From positions 1 to 57,046 of the forward strand of contig JABYQR010000295.1 of assembly GCA_022592445.1 (NCBI GenBank): 57,046 nucleotides of DNA, given 5' to 3'. The translations under genes and the position numbers were made by a program. Each line of letters opens with the position of its first letter. Within the stretch, counting starts at the first letter, position 1. This document shows positions 1 to 11,266 of this stretch, in pieces. Under the pieces are notes generated by a model. It was not told where the DNA came from. It was given only the letters and a program-made list of their open reading frames with translations, and did not search any database. This stretch comes from Cytidiella melzeri. Its lineage: Eukaryota; Basidiomycota; Agaricomycetes; Polyporales; Irpicaceae.

Positions 1-369
1 AGACACTCTACGATGTACCAATCCTCTTCCACATTACTGGTCTTCTGCACATTGAAGATTGTTTTCTGAGCCGCCAGAGCATGCCAGACGCAACCGAGGA
101 AACCGTTACCATCAATCTCTGCTTCAAAGAGATACCCGAGTCGGTGTCGCATGTTGAATGGAAGCAGTGCGCTACTGCATTCTGGTGGCTCAACATGCTG
201 GCGTGCACGGAGTTCAAACAACCGGTAGAGACAGACGGGGCATACTACAGTGATGCAGATGGTCAGCTGCGAATCATTGCTCAGGGGGTGCAGGTCAGTT
301 CGCTGCGACCAGTGGACGATGTGCGTACTCTGGCATGTAGAATATTCACTTGCTCACACGCTTATTAGG

Positions 370-917
370 TAACAAAGTGGAATATGTGTGCGAGGGGTAG
401 AGGCTGTTAAGCTTCGAAGATGAGTCTTATTATTCTTGCTGCTTCAGCAGCTCTGCTTATATACATGTCTGTATCTACTTATGTAAGCAACTACTATACA
501 TGTCTACTTCAACTATTCTACTGTATTACTAAGTGCATGACTCATGCATGACTCATGCTATGCATGCATGACTCATTGTATGACTAGACTCAGCACTTGT
601 ACCAGAGGCGTACATAATGAGTAAATGACTCATGCTAGTACTTGTCCTCAGATGTATGCTTTAGGCATCCTCTGGAGTCATACGTGCTTTCCATGTCATT
701 TCCTATGCTACTAGAACACAGGCGTACATATATGTATAGTACTACTACAACCCATATCTGCACGTCTCAGCTAATGTGATGGTTACTACTAGAGTTTCCA
801 TATACGGCTGTATAATTCCCATACTAAGACTGTGGGAACTCTACTACCTAAAGCGTCCTTGTAATGAGGCGTGGGAAACTACATATCATATCATATTATA
901 TTATATATAGTTCTAAC
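370..917 (-). mobile_element. Solo LTR-like element, copy 1 (6-bp TSD ATTAGG)
   Basis: A 548-bp insertion begins TAACAAAGTGG, ends GTTCTAAC and is flanked by the perfect 6-bp repeat ATTAGG (364-369 and 918-923). Read on the minus strand it has GTATATAAGCAGAGC about 110 bp before its end, like an LTR promoter, so minus is taken as the sense strand. It carries repeats of the motif TGACTCATGCA. The TSD contains the AG of a 3' splice site: the host intron from 319 would end at ...TTAG, so the insertion lies at an intron-exon border. A true LTR normally starts TG and ends CA, so the class is uncertain. Confidence 0.8.
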
Positions 918-2485
918 ATTAGGTCAAGCGTGAGAAAGGTGATGGTAGGGCTCTAGCCCATGCTTTTGGTGGGGAATATCTTGACGGTCTCAATGTCCGC
1001 CGTGTATCCCATAAACCAAGCGTATGGTTTGATTCACTTGCAAAGGCGAATCACACTACTGCACCTACAGTAGCGTCAGGTTTGTCTAGTCATCATGATC
1101 ATGCGTATACAGCTAGAGGTGGCTACCACGTTCATGACATTATGGACCGTTGTGTTTCTATCACAAGCATTTCACAACTTCCTACAGATGTTCCTATGCG
1201 CTTCACGTTCTTGCTCGAGCTCGATACTCAGAACCCTTTGATTCACATGCATATCAAGCTCGCAAAACTTACTTTCTTAGCACTGTATGGACATGCTTCT
1301 GTATCTACAGCCTAAATATTGAGTGCATGTAAAATTCACCAGTTGCAGTTCTGACCTTCAAAATGTCTGTGCTCAACCCAGCTCAAGGGCACATCGGCGA
1401 AGGCTGTCAAGTAGTATGGAACAAATACCTCAATCTTGTAGCCAAGAATATTCTTGATAGTTTTGTAACATCTACGTGTGCACTGACATTGATGAACACC
1501 GAAGCGACAAGGAGTAATACTGGCTGCCCCATGAAGCAGTTAGCCTGAATAGGGAATTTCCGTGGCCGCTCCGATCGCTGGCATGCCAGCGCACAGTCAC
1601 GGTTTGCACTCACGATTTAACCACTCTCTTGCTGTACACATCTGTTTTCATGGCGTTTCATCCAGAGGTTGCGATTGCCGGACTTCGAGCATTGATTCCC
1701 ACCACAAGTGAGCAGGCAGCCTTTGAAGACGAATGGGAGAGAAATGTCAGTATCAACGGAATATGTACACAGCTCACTCACCTGCCATTCCTAGGTCACA
1801 ACCCGTGTGAAGAGCTGGACAGTTGCTCGACAAGGGCATCAATCCCTTCAACATGAACAGCTTCAATGGGAAGCACACGTCGTTGAATATGTCAACTACA
1901 TTTCATGCAGCAAATCTGCAGTAAAGACAACTCAGACGAAGAAAGGGGCAGGATGCAAAGTACCTGGAGGCTTACCTATCTGGGGTCCTGTCTTCAACCC
2001 ACCATCCTTTTCAGATATCTTACGGAGAGACTCGCACGTGTTACTGAACAGAGCAACTGGAAAGCTCGATGAAATTAAGCCTGACGTAGCATACATTCGA
2101 CGTCTCACCGTAATCCATCCATATTACTTCAAGAGTCTCCAGAGGTGTCCACGCAATGCCACTCATAACATTGCAAATGACGGCTGGCAGTCCACCGGAA
2201 GCCGCGACGTTCACGGTGTTTCCCAGGAAGAGGCGGCTATAGGATATCAGATCAGACAGATGTCACAACTGCAAGGAGGAGGAGACAAAAGGGAAGTCTC
2301 TTACATATTGCTTTGCACTCACCAATTCGGAGTATTGGGAAGAGCTCAAGCAGGATTACCGTACCCTTCCGCGTGCGTACTTTAGTAACTAAATCTTCAC
2401 GAGACTTGATTGACTCACCAGGAAATGTACAGGTGAAATCCCCCACTTTTTCCATCGGTGTGCACTTACTCGGGACCTCTTCAAC

Positions 2486-3818
2486 ATGATCGTTGAGCTA
2501 CGCATGCCGCTTACGGCCATGGGAATGGCGACACATATTAAGCGTGAGTTTGATACGCACACATCCTCCGGGTGTGTCTTCTGTGAAATCCAATCTGAGA
2601 CCTATTTTCCAGAACTTCATCTTTTGCAATATCATCAAAAACAACTGGAGTACTTACAATTCGTTGAAGAGGTAGTCTCGCCATTGCAGAAGGATTCGAG
2701 TCAGTCAAAGCTTGTTTTCAGCCATCAGTTCACAGTCCATCCATTTTCGGCTCCGCGCAATCCTAAGGGCTACAGCGACAATGTCATTAGCCACGATATG
2801 GTCACAGAGGTTTATGCTCACTTTGGATCTCTTCGCTTGCAAGAGTCTTCAAAGTATATGCAAACATTGGAAGGTGAGTCTCGTGCTTCAGATCTGTCAA
2901 AAAACACCAAAACTAATCAATGCCACGCACCAGCTGCCTCACTCTCATTTGATCATACTTTCCGTGTCGCTCGCAAGGCCACCATAGTAGCGAAAGATGG
3001 CAAGAGGGAGAGAGTATGGAAGGGGGGCATGTTCTCGGCAGTCAACGAGAAGAATGAGATTGTTCTATATGTACGTACTCACCGCTATTTGTCTGGTTTT
3101 ACCACCGACAACAGATTTCTGCAGCGCTTCTGTCAAAGTGGCGCAAACGACAAGTTCGGAGAGTCCTTAGCTGGAATGAGACAGAGACTGGAGATCCTGG
3201 GTGTACCGTTTGACCTCATCGTTGTCGCATGCAACTGCTGTACCGTTGCTGCTGCAGTTGAGAAGAACTTGCCTGGTTCATTCCTTGGTCTCGATCTCAA
3301 GCACTTCAAAGGACGGTGAGCGCAGAAACATTCCTTCACCATCACCATCACTCACCATCACGGCAGATATGAAGCTGTCATAGTTGGTGGCGTTCATAAC
3401 CCCCATCGTGCTGCAGTGTTGCGAGACATTGTTGATGCAATTCTGGAGTCTCCCGCAGAGGACGGAAGACCTGCAAAGTGGCGTCAAAAGGAGGAGCAAG
3501 AAATTATGTTAGAGGCAATGTACCAGAAGTGGCTTACTTGCGGGAAAGTGTGGTCTGAGGCAGCGGCAAGGGTGAGTGAAAAAGGCGTCATCATTGAGGA
3601 GATTGATGGGATTTACTTTGAAACAACAGGCCCACGCAATCCAGATGGGCCATGTGAGGAAGGGGTGCCTGTCCCGTCCCCGCAGCGATATTTGGTCTGA
3701 TGGAAGCCGCATTGAGGGATCCCACAAGGGCTGGAACTCTTTGCAGCGCGCAAACCCTTCCGGATATCAAACAATACTTTTCCTTGCTAGTGACCATGTC
3801 CTTCGACGGAACATTTGA
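2486..3818 (+). pseudogene. DDE-like catalytic core of the split gene
   Basis: The spliced core reads SFDHTFRVARKA (first acidic residue), then NEIVLY joined to RFCQSGAND across a 54-nt intron, then a VVACNCCTV motif, LDLKHFKGRYEAV across a 51-nt intron, NPHRAAVLRDIV, and finally SDGSRIEGSHKGWNSLQ, which would supply the glutamate. In relatives as I remember them the middle motif has Asp before Asn (DNCC). Here that place is Cys, so the second catalytic acid may be lost. The core ends at a TGA (3816-3818) where an Arg codon is expected (CGA to TGA). The DDE role is inferred from the spacing of these motifs; no structure or profile comparison was possible. Confidence 0.6.
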
Positions 3819-3827
3819 GTCATTCTT

Positions 3828-4373
3828 GTTAAAACTATATAATATAATATGATATGATATGTAGTTTCCCACGCCTTATTACAAGGACGCTTTAGGTAGC
3901 AGAGTTCCCACAGTCTTAATATGGGAATTATGCAGCCGTATATGGAAACTCAAGTAGTAACCATCACATTAGCTGAGACGTACAGATATGGGTTGTAGTA
4001 GTACTATACATATATGTACGCCTGTGTTCTAGAAGCATAGGAAATGACATGGAAAGCACGTATGACTCCAGAGGATGCCTAAAGCATACATCTGAGAACA
4101 AGTACTAGCATGAGTCATTTACTCATTATGTACGCCTCTGGTACAAGTGCTGAGTCTAGTCATACAATGAGTCATGCATGCATAGCATGAGTCATGCATG
4201 AGTCATGCACTTAGTAATACAGTAGAATAGCTGAAGTAGACATGTATAGTAGTCGCTTACATAAGTAGATACAGACATGTATATAAGCAGAGCTGCTGAA
4301 GCAGCAAGAATAATAAGACTCATCTTCGAAGCTTAACAGCCTCTACCCCTCGCACACATATTCCACTTTGTTA
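3828..4373 (+). mobile_element. Solo LTR-like element, copy 2 (6-bp TSD ATTCTT)
   Basis: A 546-bp inverted copy of the element at 370-917. It begins GTTAAAACTATA, ends CCACTTTGTTA and is flanked by ATTCTT at 3822-3827 and 4374-4379. The TATA-like GTATATAAGCAG lies near 4278. Because each copy has its own perfect TSD, the pair is two separate insertions rather than the terminal inverted repeats of one 4-kb transposon. Confidence 0.82.
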
Positions 4374-5248
4374 ATTCTTGGCTCGAAAGAATTTACAGCT
4401 TCTCCCTTTGTGCTCTCGTCATTTGGCTGCCACCACCTCGCCCTTGTGGACCATGTAGCTCGGCTATGGAACGACTTCGTTCTCAAGTACTCCCCTCCAG
4501 CAGCAATCCGCGGCACACCTTGGTTAACCAATCACACCGACTTCAGTCCACTTCCAGTACTTATTGACGTCGCAAGCCAGGAAACTTTTGGTGCTGTCGT
4601 TTCAACCCATGCAATGACGTTTGGTGGCCTGGTCAAGATTGAGGAAGATAACGAGGGTGGCGATCTCCTTGATTTTGGCTCGTACGACAAAGAAGGGCGC
4701 ATAGAAATCCTTCGAGGAATGAATATCAACCCGCAGCTTGCCAACATATACGAAACAAAGGTCCTTATACCTATTGACCCAACGCTTCTGGACAGCTCGC
4801 CCTCCAGCTACCCGCCTAGCACCGCTGGTTCCGATAAAACAGTTAAAGCCGAGCTCATGAAGTCTGGGCTGACAGTCTCTAGGCTATCGAAAGGAAAGGC
4901 ACCAGCAACTGCCTCAATTGTGGTCAGTAATCAATGCCCATGAGCTTTTATCACGCAAGGCTGACGTCTCTTGCTAGGATCTCACTCAAGACAATGAGGC
5001 TACGAGCTCTAGCACCGCGCTGCCAACTTTGACGGTCGACGTGCCAGCTATGAGCACCAACAGTGATGCACGCAAGCGCAAGGCAGGCGCCGATTTGGAG
5101 GGTCTGTCAGCTGGCAAGACTCCCGCGACAAAGAAGGCTCGCAGCCATGGTAGCGGTGTTGCAGGCAGAGATTTGCGACAGGCAAACACTAGGGTGAGTC
5201 CAAATAGCTCTGCCAGCAAAGGCAGCACAGACTGACGGATAGCTGTAG

Positions 5249-5272
5249 CAAAACAGCATACACCGCTTCTTC
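5249..5272 (+). other. PCNA-interacting-protein (PIP) box-like motif QNSIHRFF
   Basis: Directly after the 55-nt intron at 5194-5248 the gene encodes QNSIHRFF, an exact match to the PIP consensus Q-x-x-(I/L/M)-x-x-(F/Y)-(F/Y). It sits about 50 residues after a Lys/Arg-rich segment (ARKRKAGAD... TKKARS) that resembles a nuclear localisation signal, inside a Ser/Thr/Ala-rich linker. PIP boxes dock proteins onto the sliding clamp PCNA. The match is seen in the sequence; the function is inferred. Confidence 0.5.
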
Positions 5273-6491
5273 ACAACCTTGGGCTTCCTTCCACAACCAT
5301 CAATGACAGCAGCGCAAACCGTAGCTACAGCCAGTTCACCCAGTGCCACTGCAGACACGAGCACCACCAATGTGGCCATATCCACTTCTTCTGCTATCGC
5401 ATTGACGGCATCTTTCGCCCCTTTCACTCCTGTGTCCACACAATTTGGCCATGTCAAGCTGCTGAGTACACCTGCCCCGACGAAGCTACCTGCCGCCTCC
5501 GAGTCCGCTTACCGTACCTCTGCTCATACAGTCGACGCACTCTCCAAGCGCTTACCTCTTCCTGAGGATATGCTCGGTCTGACTCCTTCTGAACGACTCT
5601 TCAAGGTCCACACAAACATTGACCCGACATCACTCAAAATCAGCAGCGACATTGAGTACTACCTCTTCATGAACTTACGCGCAGAACATTGTTGGGCCTC
5701 TCATCAAATGACATCAACTTTGTATGTCGAAGCTACTCAATGCTACAACAACGCTCTCGCAGCAGCCTATCACAACAAGTCAAGCCGTCCACCTGTTAAG
5801 AAGATTCCACGGGCTATAATGGAGAAGCTTGGAGAGACTGAGGCAGAGGTGCTCGATAGACTTGCGCGGAACGACTTTGTAGGTAAGCAGGCCTTGCACC
5901 ACCGGTATCACACTGTGCGTACACCCTCATAATAATTGTACAGCCAGAGGCAGCGGCTCCTCGACCTTCTGGACACGCCACTGCGCAGCGGTGAACTTGG
6001 TCTTGACAAAGGACAAGCCAAAACGGGTTGGCGGTGTCTGTTCGCGCTGTCAAACCATTATGCATCCCGGTAAAGAGGGGGCACCAGAGAACCACAAACG
6101 GGGATTGTGCTCAGATGGAGTTCCGACGCACATGCAGAATATCAAGTACGACGTTGACAAGAAGACTTCCAACAAGAAGTCGCCGCCGTGGCCTCAACCG
6201 GCTGGTGTATTCACGAAAGCAAAAAGCAGCTACGTCTTCCATCCCTTCGAGTTCTTAAAGGTCGTTCGCCACATGTACGAAACTGTTGTGATTCAACAGG
6301 ATATGGGCGCACTGACAATGGAGCACGAGGCGTTTGCGGAGTTACTGTTACAGCGTATCGAGGTTGTCAACGGTGACATCCTCTTTTGTCTTTTCCCGCA
6401 ATTAGTGCTCCCTCCTTCAACTCCGGCCTCTCTTATTGCTGTTCACAACAATGTCCGGTACCTTCGTGGTGACTGTCTGCGCACCGACTGA

Positions 6492-6814
6492 ACGGTCCTG
6501 GTGACTCCCGAAGCATTGGTCACAGTGCCGGTTTACTTTCTCTAGCATCTGGGCCCCCTTGCCTGCCTAATAGTATAGTATCTTTGGTTGTTTTGTACTA
6601 AATACATGATTAATATGCTATGCTACTCTGCCCCCACTAAGTCGACCGTCTAACCGTCGTTGATTCGAGCAATGAGCAACATGTGGTTTGCCGCCCAAAA
6701 TGTCGCCTCTTGTGGTAAGTCTGAGAAGCGCTTGTTAAGTCAGGTCCTCTCGACTTGACGGACCTACTGGACCTACTGGACCTACTGGGTCCCACCCCTC
6801 GCCATCACGAACCT
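6492..6814. other. Gene-free spacer downstream of the DDE gene
   Basis: No coding potential is apparent. The one structured feature is a 9-bp tandem repeat (GACCTACTG, three copies) at 6761-6788. The spacer ends where homology to the satellite element begins (ACATTGCTTGCTCTCTGAAC). Confidence 0.6.
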
Positions 6815-8142
6815 CCTGACATTGCTTGCTCTCTGAACAAGGAATACAATAAGAAGACATGCCACACATAGTGTTGCCTCTGAGCAAGAATTACCAGTAC
6901 TTTGAGAGCTAAATACAAATTCTCAGCCCCTACATTCTTGAACAATGTAAATTTGTGGCTGCATCAGCCGTGAGTGCTGCATCTGATTGTTCCACAAGTT
7001 TCACAACTGTTAATTGCTCTCTAAGCAGGAGTTGCAATCAGAACACAGCCTGTGGCAGTTCCAATGGGGGTGAGGCAGTTCAGACATCAACAGGACATGG
7101 TTACATCAGCAGCAAGCACTGCGTCAAATTGTTGCAGAAAGTTTCACAACCATGAGTTGCTCTCTGAGGAGGAAATAAAATCAGAACATAGCCTGTGGCA
7201 GTTCCAATGTGGCTGAAGCAGTTCAGACATCAACAGGATGTGGTTGCATCAGCATAAAGCACTGCCTGTGATTCTTCCATACAGTTTCACAACTACCAGT
7301 TGCTCTATAAGCAGGAGTTACAATCAGAACACAGCCTGTGGCAGCTTTGATGGGGGTGAGGTAGCGCAGATATCAGCTGGATGTGGTTTCAGCAGCCAGC
7401 ACTGCATTCAATTGGTCCGCAAAGTTTCACAACCACTGAGCTCCAAGGAGGAGTTACAGCTGTGGCAGTTTCAATGGGGGTGAGGCAGTTCAGACATCAA
7501 CAGTGCATGGTTGCATTGGCAGCAAGCACTGCATTCAATTGATTCACAAGGTTTCACAACCACTACTCTCTACGCAGAAGTTACAATCAGAACACAATCT
7601 GTTGCAGTTCCATTAGGGGTGATGCAGCTCAGACATCAACAGGACATGGTTGCATCAGCAGCAACCACTGCATCGGATTGTTGCACAAAGTTTCACAGCC
7701 ATGAGTTGCTCTCTAAGGAAGAATCAAAATCAGAACATAGCCTGTGGCAGTTCTAATGGGACTGAAGCAGTTCAGACATCAACAGGATGTGGTTGCATCA
7801 GCATAAAGCACTGCCTTTGATTCTTCCATACAGTTTCACAACCACCAGTTGCTCTATAAGCAGAAGTTACAATCAGAACACAGCCTGTGGCAGCTCCAAT
7901 GGGGGTGAGGCAGTGCAGACATCAACAGGACACATGTAACATGTTCTACCAATTGATCTAATGAGACACCCTACAGCCCTTCATTCTTGAAGCAAGTAGT
8001 TTTCTAGAATCAGCAGTGAACACTGCACAAGATTGATGACAAGATAGATGAAGCCCCTTGCTACTATTGGTGTCTACCTTCATCAATGTATGGCTTCTTT
8101 TCCTGGAATCAAACTGATCAATTGTAGTACAGTCACTTTATC
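6815..8142 (+). mobile_element. Satellite element copy A (truncated at both ends)
   Basis: Homologous to the elements at 20550-23315, 24926-26679, 28994-32935 and 43249-44730. From about 6955 to 7930 it consists of diverged tandem units of about 143 bp with recurring marks GTTGCTCTCTAAGCAGGAG, CAGCCTGTGGCAGTTC and AAGTTTCACAACCA. The unit is not a multiple of three and the short ORFs across it are not conserved as proteins. The left terminus (CAATTCCTGAAGA) and the last ~600 bp of the right side are missing. The right break, at CTTTATCC, coincides with the start of the hAT-associated sequence. Confidence 0.75.
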
Positions 8143-8329
8143 CTAAAGCATAGCACGGGTGCAGGTTACCTATAGGTACTCATGGGTTAACCCTCACAAC
8201 AACCCACGGGTATATTGACTCATGGGTAGCACATACCTGTGGTGCAGGCTGGTCACAGGTGCGGGTCAGCCATCTGAGAAGTATGATATCTGCGGGTTGA
8301 CCCGCGGGTAAGCAAAAGAAAGAAAGAAT
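8143..8329. other. Probable 3' terminal region of the hAT element
   Basis: This stretch lies between the satellite break and the stop of the hAT gene. It holds many short repeats around CCCGCGGGT/ACCCACGGGT (8195-8310), like the subterminal motifs to which hAT transposases bind. No exact terminal inverted repeat could be paired, because the other end of the hAT element is not in view. Confidence 0.4.
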
Positions 8330-10447
8330 TTAATCTTCGACAACATGTACATCAGTATCTACAGCGATAGCCTTCTCTTTGCCCTTCTTTGGCCGTTTTT
8401 TTTTATCTTGAAAGACCTGTAGTATCTCCTCCTCAGGTATGACACCCGGAATAGAAGCCCATGAACTCAGAACAGTTGCAGCACGAGTAGACTCATTGTT
8501 CAGAGAATGACGCTGTTTCGAGACAGTGAGGCCACCGCGCGAGAAAGCACGCTCAACATCGGTTGACAAAGCCGGTGCAGACAAGAAGTCAATGGCCATT
8601 TGCGCAAGTGCCCGCTTGTGAGTATTGTTGCTGGACACTAGAATGCCATTCCAATGCTCCAAAGGATTGTCGACATCAATGAGGCACGGCGGCTGAAGAT
8701 AGTCATCGAGAACATCGATAGCATTGCTATTTTGCCTGTATTGATCAAGTTTTGCAAAGCAATCATTTGGTCGTTGACGTCCGGGCTACAGAAAGATCCA
8801 ACAAGTCAATTCCAAGTCCTCTCAAATATTGAAAACGTACTGGAGCAGCCCAAACTGCCGGCATTGGTTGCAAGGCGTCACGGCTATCCAATGCTGGGTT
8901 AGAGGGCCTATAGTTGCTCTGCCACTGCTCCCGCAGAAGGTCCTCTGCCGTGCGAATCCATTCAGCAGGCCAATTCATATCTCGGAAATACTTTGTCTTG
9001 TACCGAGGGTGGAGCACTGCAAGGAAAACACAATTAGAAACAGCTAATAAGGAACATCTGACTCTCCGAGGTACTCACTCATGGCCAGGCAATACATTAC
9101 AGAGTCATCAGTTTTGGAGTAGTACTTGTTCAGCACCTGAAGGCCTCGAGCAGCTGCCAAGCAGACAACACCTGATGCAGACACGTTCTCTGCCATGTCT
9201 TTGAGTGCAACTGTAAGTATGTCTATGACTGGGATGACTTCATGCAAGAGAGGTGTATTGGTTTGCGATATGCGGTTTGTTGCGTCGAGAAAATCCTGCG
9301 GGTGGCTGACTTAGTCGTAGCATCATAATCTGAAAATGGTACTTACGCCCAGCAGCACGCTAAGCTCACTCAATAGAGCCCACTTGTTTACAGACAGTCG
9401 CTGATGCTGTAGCCCCTGCTTCCCGTCCTTGTCCCATTTAGCCATGCCAAATAATTTCTCCAATGCAGGTCGCAGCTCGAGAGCTCTGTCAATAGCGCCA
9501 GCGAAAGAATTCCACTGCGTGTCGATAGCACGGATTGGAAGCTTGAAAGGTATCTCCACACGTTTGCAATTCATCTTGAGGTCTTCTCGCAAAGCTGGCG
9601 AATGGAATATACGCTTGGCAAGTTCCTTGAGCTGTATAAGCACCTTGTGAGTTTCTTGTGCCATGATGAGACTTGAGCCAGGCTATATAGCTCCATACCT
9701 TTGTTACTGCAAATCTTCCCATTTCTTCTTTGTCATCATCAAGAGCAAATCGACTCTTAACGGTGTGGTTGATATCTTCGATCTCTTCCTGGTCGGCAGC
9801 TTCGCGCACCGGGTCAAGCTCATACTCCTTGGTGTCACTGTCATCATTGTTGTCATCAGCACCATGATCGCCCTCGCCTGCCTCGTCTAGATCGTCTTCT
9901 TCACCAGCTATCGTGTTGACATCCACCTCACTGGTAGGATCTTCAGAGTGACCGCTTTTAGTCCGTTTTCGTGCAAAGCCTGAAATGATGGCCTGCGACA
10001 TATAAGCAACTGTCCATGGTATATAGAATATGCTTACTTTGACTACAAGGTTGAGGATGTGCGCGAAGCACCTCACTCGAGTTTGCGCTGAGTTGAGTCC
10101 GCCGAGGGACTCAAGCTCTGATATCATGGTATCATTGTTTGACGCGTTGTCACATGTAATTCCCAGCAGCTTTTTTGATCTGTTAAGCGTCGAAACAATG
10201 TGGCGAGTTATCAATACAATGCTTACCTTCTTCTCAATACCGAGAGACTTTAGACAGCTTGTGAGCGCCTCTGCAAGATACACGTCAGTGTGAACTTTCG
10301 TCAGCCTGAATCCAACCTATCAGTCCTTATTTGGGCGCAGCAAAGTATAAGAAGAAATGCATACCGAATGAAATCAAGTACAAACGTGGCTACATTCCCT
10401 TTAATGACACAATGGACGGTAACACCAAGGAAAGAGTAGACGTTGGG

Positions 10448-11266
10448 TAGTCTCGTACCCAAACGGTTTGGGAATCCCGATTAGGACAGGGGATGGCGAG
10501 AAAAAAAGACAGCTCGCTCCCCGAACGTCTGGTGAACTTCGTAGTGATTGGGTGTAGATCATTCACACATGACCGCATCGAAGGACAGAGCGACTCCAAG
10601 TTTTGACTGCATCACAATAGGTCACACATTGAAGCGCCCTCAGTGCGAGGTGTAAACGAATATAAATTTGATCAATTTTTGCGCTACCCACTCGACATTG
10701 CAGAAACACATTCCTATGCGCTATTTCTGCCTGTAGAAATTCTGACTAAGTAATATGACCGAGGGATGGTAAGCTATGCTCACTTTCGGCTCAAGTCACA
10801 GCCTGTGACATCCCATCATGTTCATTCTCGCGTCTTGAACGCGTCCGCGAGTGGGCGCTTTCAATATTACTGCATGCGACCTCCGCTTGCATCCTCTCGT
10901 TCTCGTTTATCTCTCATTCCCCTTGTCTTAAAATGCGTTAGAATACCAATATGAATACTCCTATATTTAAACCAGCAAAAGATCGAAATATTTCACGCAA
11001 AAAGTTCAAGAGGGAGGGACAAGCAAGGAGTGTGCAATTCAAGTCGTACTATGGAGTAGCGTACAGAGCCAATAATTGTAAACGCCCAATTATTCGCGCA
11101 GAAATCCATCACGTGCGGATGATCTACACCCAATCTATACGAAATGCACCAGACCCTCAGGGCCCGCGCGTGCTTTTTGATTTGCCTTTTTCTTCCCAAA
11201 ACAGCACACGCGCGCATCTGCCTTTTTAGGAACGCAGTGACTCCGAGAGGTCTGGGTACGAGACTA
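10448..11266 (+). mobile_element. MULE-like MITE, left palindrome copy
   Basis: 819 bp long, beginning TAGTCTCGTACCCAAAC and ending GTCTGGGTACGAGACTA. The terminal inverted repeats extend imperfectly for about 150 bp inward (for example TTGGGTGTAGATCAT against ATGATCTACACCCAA). The outer side abuts the hAT codons for NVYSFLG; the inner side is TGAAACCACC. The flanks do not match, so no TSD is visible for this copy. No transposase is encoded. Confidence 0.8.

Larger units (their letters stand above)
81..6491 (+). pseudogene. Multi-exon DDE-transposase-like gene, broken by two insertions
   Basis: One gene can be followed across the whole interval once two 0.55-kb insertions (370-917, 3828-4373) are skipped. 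Both junctions restore reading: after the second, the frame runs from LRRNI through a TGA to VILGSKEF. Parts in order: an N-terminal piece (81-318); a middle piece with a tryptophan/HGV motif near 2185-2230; a DDE-like core (2486-3821); a C-terminal half with a basic, NLS-like stretch, a PCNA-binding-like motif, a CSRC...C cluster (6040-6110) and MEHEAF near the end. GT-AG introns of 51-60 nt that keep frame lie at 2874-2933, 3071-3124, 3316-3366, 3572-3629, 4923-4977 and 5194-5248. I recall this architecture as a common multicopy hypothetical family in Agaricomycetes, but cannot assign a transposase superfamily. An in-frame TGA at 3816 and an apparent 1-nt frameshift near 6010 make it a pseudogene. 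The true start was not found. Confidence 0.75.

Noticed and set aside
540..580. ATGACTCATGCATGACTCATG repeats as a CRISPR-like or AP-1/Gcn4 operator array
   Set aside because: They belong to every copy of the solo LTR-like family. TGACTCA does match the Gcn4/AP-1 core, but only as part of the element, and there is no spacer structure.
370..4373. The inverted pair 370-917 / 3828-4373 as terminal inverted repeats of one 4-kb transposon carrying the DDE gene
   Set aside because: Each copy has its own perfect 6-bp TSD, and the DDE gene's coding sequence continues outside both copies.
6955..7930. Repeated 60-80 codon ORFs (SFTTTSCSISRSYNQNT type) in the satellite arrays as a repeat-protein gene
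   Set aside because: The ~143-bp unit is not a multiple of three, frames break from unit to unit, and no start context or conservation at codon level is seen.
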